Of a DNA stretch of 7,785 nucleotides, positions 6,454 through 7,785 are shown piece by piece. Each line of letters opens with the position of its first letter. Within the stretch, counting starts at the first letter, position 1. This DNA is from H2-BAC3 sp045863035 (GTDB lineage: Bacteria > Bacteroidota > Ignavibacteria > Ignavibacteriales > Ignavibacteriaceae). The notes beneath the pieces were generated by a model. The model saw only the letters and a program-made list of their open reading frames with translations, was not told the DNA's origin and did no database searches. The translations under genes and the position numbers were made by a program. Location: the NCBI GenBank assembly GCA_045863035.1, contig BTUV01000116.1, positions 1 to 7,785 on the forward strand, given 5' to 3'.

Positions 6454-6870
6454 ATGATCTGGACCTGCCCCCGCTGCGGTAAAGAGTTCGCTAAAACAAG
6501 CCAAAGTCACATTTGTGAAAATGTGAACCCGGAGCAGATTTTCTCAGGAAAAGAGGAGCAGGTTTATGTGCTTTATTTGATTCTGCTGGACAAAGTTGAG
6601 CGGCGGCTTAAAACCAAAGTAACCGCCACCACCAAATCAGTTACACTTTACTCAGAAAACCGGCGTTCATTTCTGGTCATCTCTCCTCGCCGGAAGTTTC
6701 TTGATGTCTGGTTCGCGCTTGATAAACTGCTGGATGAAGCATGGATAATGAAAACATATCAGTCGGGTAAAAATAAATATGTGCACTACGTCAGAATCAC
6801 AGACAACCGGCAGATAAACGCGCCTCTCCTCCGCGCGATATCAAAAGCTTATAAACTGGTAAATGGATAA
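6454..6870 (+). CDS. DUF5655 protein with N-terminal zinc ribbon
   Basis: A 138-residue protein transcribed away from the tkt cluster. The N-terminus has a compact metal-binding pattern: C5-x2-C8 (TCPRCGKEF) and H19-x-C21 (SHIC), the usual opening of this family. The rest (~30-136) fits the DUF5655 domain: a helical stretch, VTLYSENRRSFLVISPRRK (64-82), a DVWFALD segment (85-91), then a C-terminal strand (YVHYVRIT) and a final helix (APLLRAISKAYKL). The biochemical function is unknown; here the domain stands alone rather than as the tail of a larger protein. There is no signal peptide or membrane segment. The start is supported by AAGGA (6445-6449), four bases before the ATG. The gene is complete, with TAA at 6868-6870. 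No functional link to its neighbours is evident. Confidence 0.82.
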   Translation: MIWTCPRCGKEFAKTSQSHICENVNPEQIFSGKEEQVYVLYLILLDKVERRLKTKVTATTKSVTLYSENRRSFLVISPRRKFLDVWFALDKLLDEAWIMKTYQSGKNKYVHYVRITDNRQINAPLLRAISKAYKLVNG

Positions 6871-6953
6871 GCCAGAGGACCCGCTTCAGTTGTTACAATA
6901 TCATATAGAACTGATTTTTTACACTCTCCTTTTTCTTATCTTATCCTTTTGAT

Positions 6954-6982
6954 TTGATTTCATTTTGATAGTCTGATATACA
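6954..6982 (+). promoter_or_regulatory. Weak sigma70-like promoter for the methyltransferase (tentative)
   Basis: TTGATT (6954-6959) and TATACA (6977-6982) are separated by exactly 17 bases, each four of six to consensus. Transcription would begin almost at the ATG at 6990, giving a leaderless or nearly leaderless message, although AAGGG lies three bases before the ATG. In an AT-rich spacer such a match can occur by chance. Confidence 0.25.
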
Positions 6983-6989
6983 AGGGTAT

Positions 6990-7785
6990 ATGGCCAATAA
7001 AGAGTTTTACCGGTTCGCTCATGCTTATGATATCGCATTTTCTGACCGGGACCATAATGACGAATATGAGTTTTTACTCTGGTGTTTTAACAATTTTGCA
7101 AAAGTTCAAAATATCTGGAATTACGAAAAAGTATTTCTGGAGGTTGCCTGCGGACCGGCAAATCAGGCACGCGCATTTGCTCAATCCGGCTGGACGGCTC
7201 TCGGGCTTGACTTATCTGAGTCAATGATTGATTATGCAAAGAGCAAGGATAAAGAAGCAGATGTAAAAATAAAATACTATACTGAGGATATGACTGACTT
7301 TCACATCGCCGAAAAAGCATTGATCGTTTCAAATCCGCTTGAGAGTATTTCCCACATCCTGACCAATGAAGCAATGATCAGTCATTTGCGGGCTGTTGCA
7401 AACGCCATGGTAAAGGGTGGCGTATATATCATTGAGGGGACACATCCTAAATTCTTCTTCCCCGATAATTTACCCAATCAATGGACAATGAAAGACGCGT
7501 CAACGGTAGTAGATATCCAGTTTGGTCTCCCCGATGATGAATATGATCCGGTAACACAGATTTGGAATGTAACCGCGCGGCTTAACATAAAAGAAAAAAA
7601 CCGGAAACCCATAACAACCGAAAGCAAAAGTTTTCACCGGTGGTATTTGGCGCAGGAGTTTAAGATGCTATTTCAGCTTTCAGGGGCGTTTGAGTCCGTC
7701 AATTTTCTCGGTGACATGACCATTCCCGCTCCGCCTCTGAGTTCCGAACCCGAATGTGAATCAATGTTCGTGGTATTAACAAAGT
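6990..7785 (+). CDS. Class I SAM-dependent methyltransferase (partial, runs off right edge)
   Basis: An open frame of 265 codons from ATG at 6990 to the window end with no stop, so the C-terminus is missing, probably by little since such enzymes are often ~250-280 residues. The N-terminus MANKEFYRFAHAYDIAFSDR is typical of small methyltransferases. Motif I is FLEVACGPANQ (49-59, with the acidic E51 and the glycine-rich ACGPA), motif II has the ribose-binding acid in GLDLSESM (D74), and EDMTDF (99-104) fits the adenine-contact region. KGGVYIIEG further on matches the post-motif strand. It should transfer a methyl group from S-adenosylmethionine; the substrate cannot be read from the sequence. 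It lies 119 bases after the DUF5655 gene on the same strand and may be expressed separately. AAGGG precedes the ATG at a short three-base distance. The fold call is sure. Confidence 0.88.
   Translation, partial: MANKEFYRFAHAYDIAFSDRDHNDEYEFLLWCFNNFAKVQNIWNYEKVFLEVACGPANQARAFAQSGWTALGLDLSESMIDYAKSKDKEADVKIKYYTEDMTDFHIAEKALIVSNPLESISHILTNEAMISHLRAVANAMVKGGVYIIEGTHPKFFFPDNLPNQWTMKDASTVVDIQFGLPDDEYDPVTQIWNVTARLNIKEKNRKPITTESKSFHRWYLAQEFKMLFQLSGAFESVNFLGDMTIPAPPLSSEPECESMFVVLTK

Noticed and set aside
6911..6935. Possible terminator after the DUF5655 gene (T-rich stretch)
   Set aside because: There is a run of six T and a pyrimidine-rich stretch, but no GC-rich hairpin before it.
1..7785. CRISPR array, tRNA, rRNA, insertion sequence or phage remnant
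   Set aside because: Nothing of the kind is visible: no regularly spaced repeats, no cloverleaf-like segment, no transposase or integrase, and coding is continuous with housekeeping-type genes.

Overview
The window looks like ordinary chromosomal DNA of moderate GC from a free-living bacterium. My best guess is the Bacteroidota/Ignavibacteriota (Chlorobi-like) side of the tree. The reasons are the flavour of the proteins (a histidine ammonia-lyase with a VQLSHL stretch after its MIO motif, an HflX, a DUF1579 protein, a DUF5655 protein) and ribosome-binding sites that are weak or absent at several genes. The taxonomic guess is inference only. I see no mobile element, CRISPR array, tRNA or rRNA.

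Positions 1-6333 hold six genes, all on the minus strand and tightly packed, so probably one transcription unit. In transcription order they are: transketolase (tkt, 6333-4324, TTG start with a good Shine-Dalgarno); a 56-residue lysine- and cysteine-rich protein with a CC-x3-C-x2-C motif (4268-4098), easily missed by gene callers; an RNase HI-type protein with an unrecognised N-terminal domain (4101-3361, joined to the small gene by an ATGA overlap); the ribosome-splitting GTPase hflX (3335-2073); histidine ammonia-lyase hutH (2080-512, 8-base overlap with hflX); and a DUF1579 protein (506-9, five bases after hutH).

Positions 6334-6453 are a divergent intergenic region. It holds a perfect CGGAG/CTCCG inverted repeat and overlapping AT-rich -10-like sequences on both strands. 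Rightward from it lie a small stand-alone DUF5655 protein with an N-terminal zinc ribbon (6454-6870) and, after a 119-base gap, a class I SAM-dependent methyltransferase that runs off the right edge (6990-7785).

Functionally the leftward unit mixes central carbon metabolism (transketolase), nucleic-acid and ribosome-linked functions (small Cys protein, RNase H, HflX) and amino-acid catabolism (HutH). No other hut pathway gene is present. The points most worth a second look are the small CC-x3-C-x2-C protein and its coupling to the two-domain RNase H, the Ser-Ser-Gly (instead of Ala-Ser-Gly) MIO triad in HutH, and a several-fold excess of TATATA hexamers across the window. I did not find convincing evidence of a wholly new defence or mobile system.
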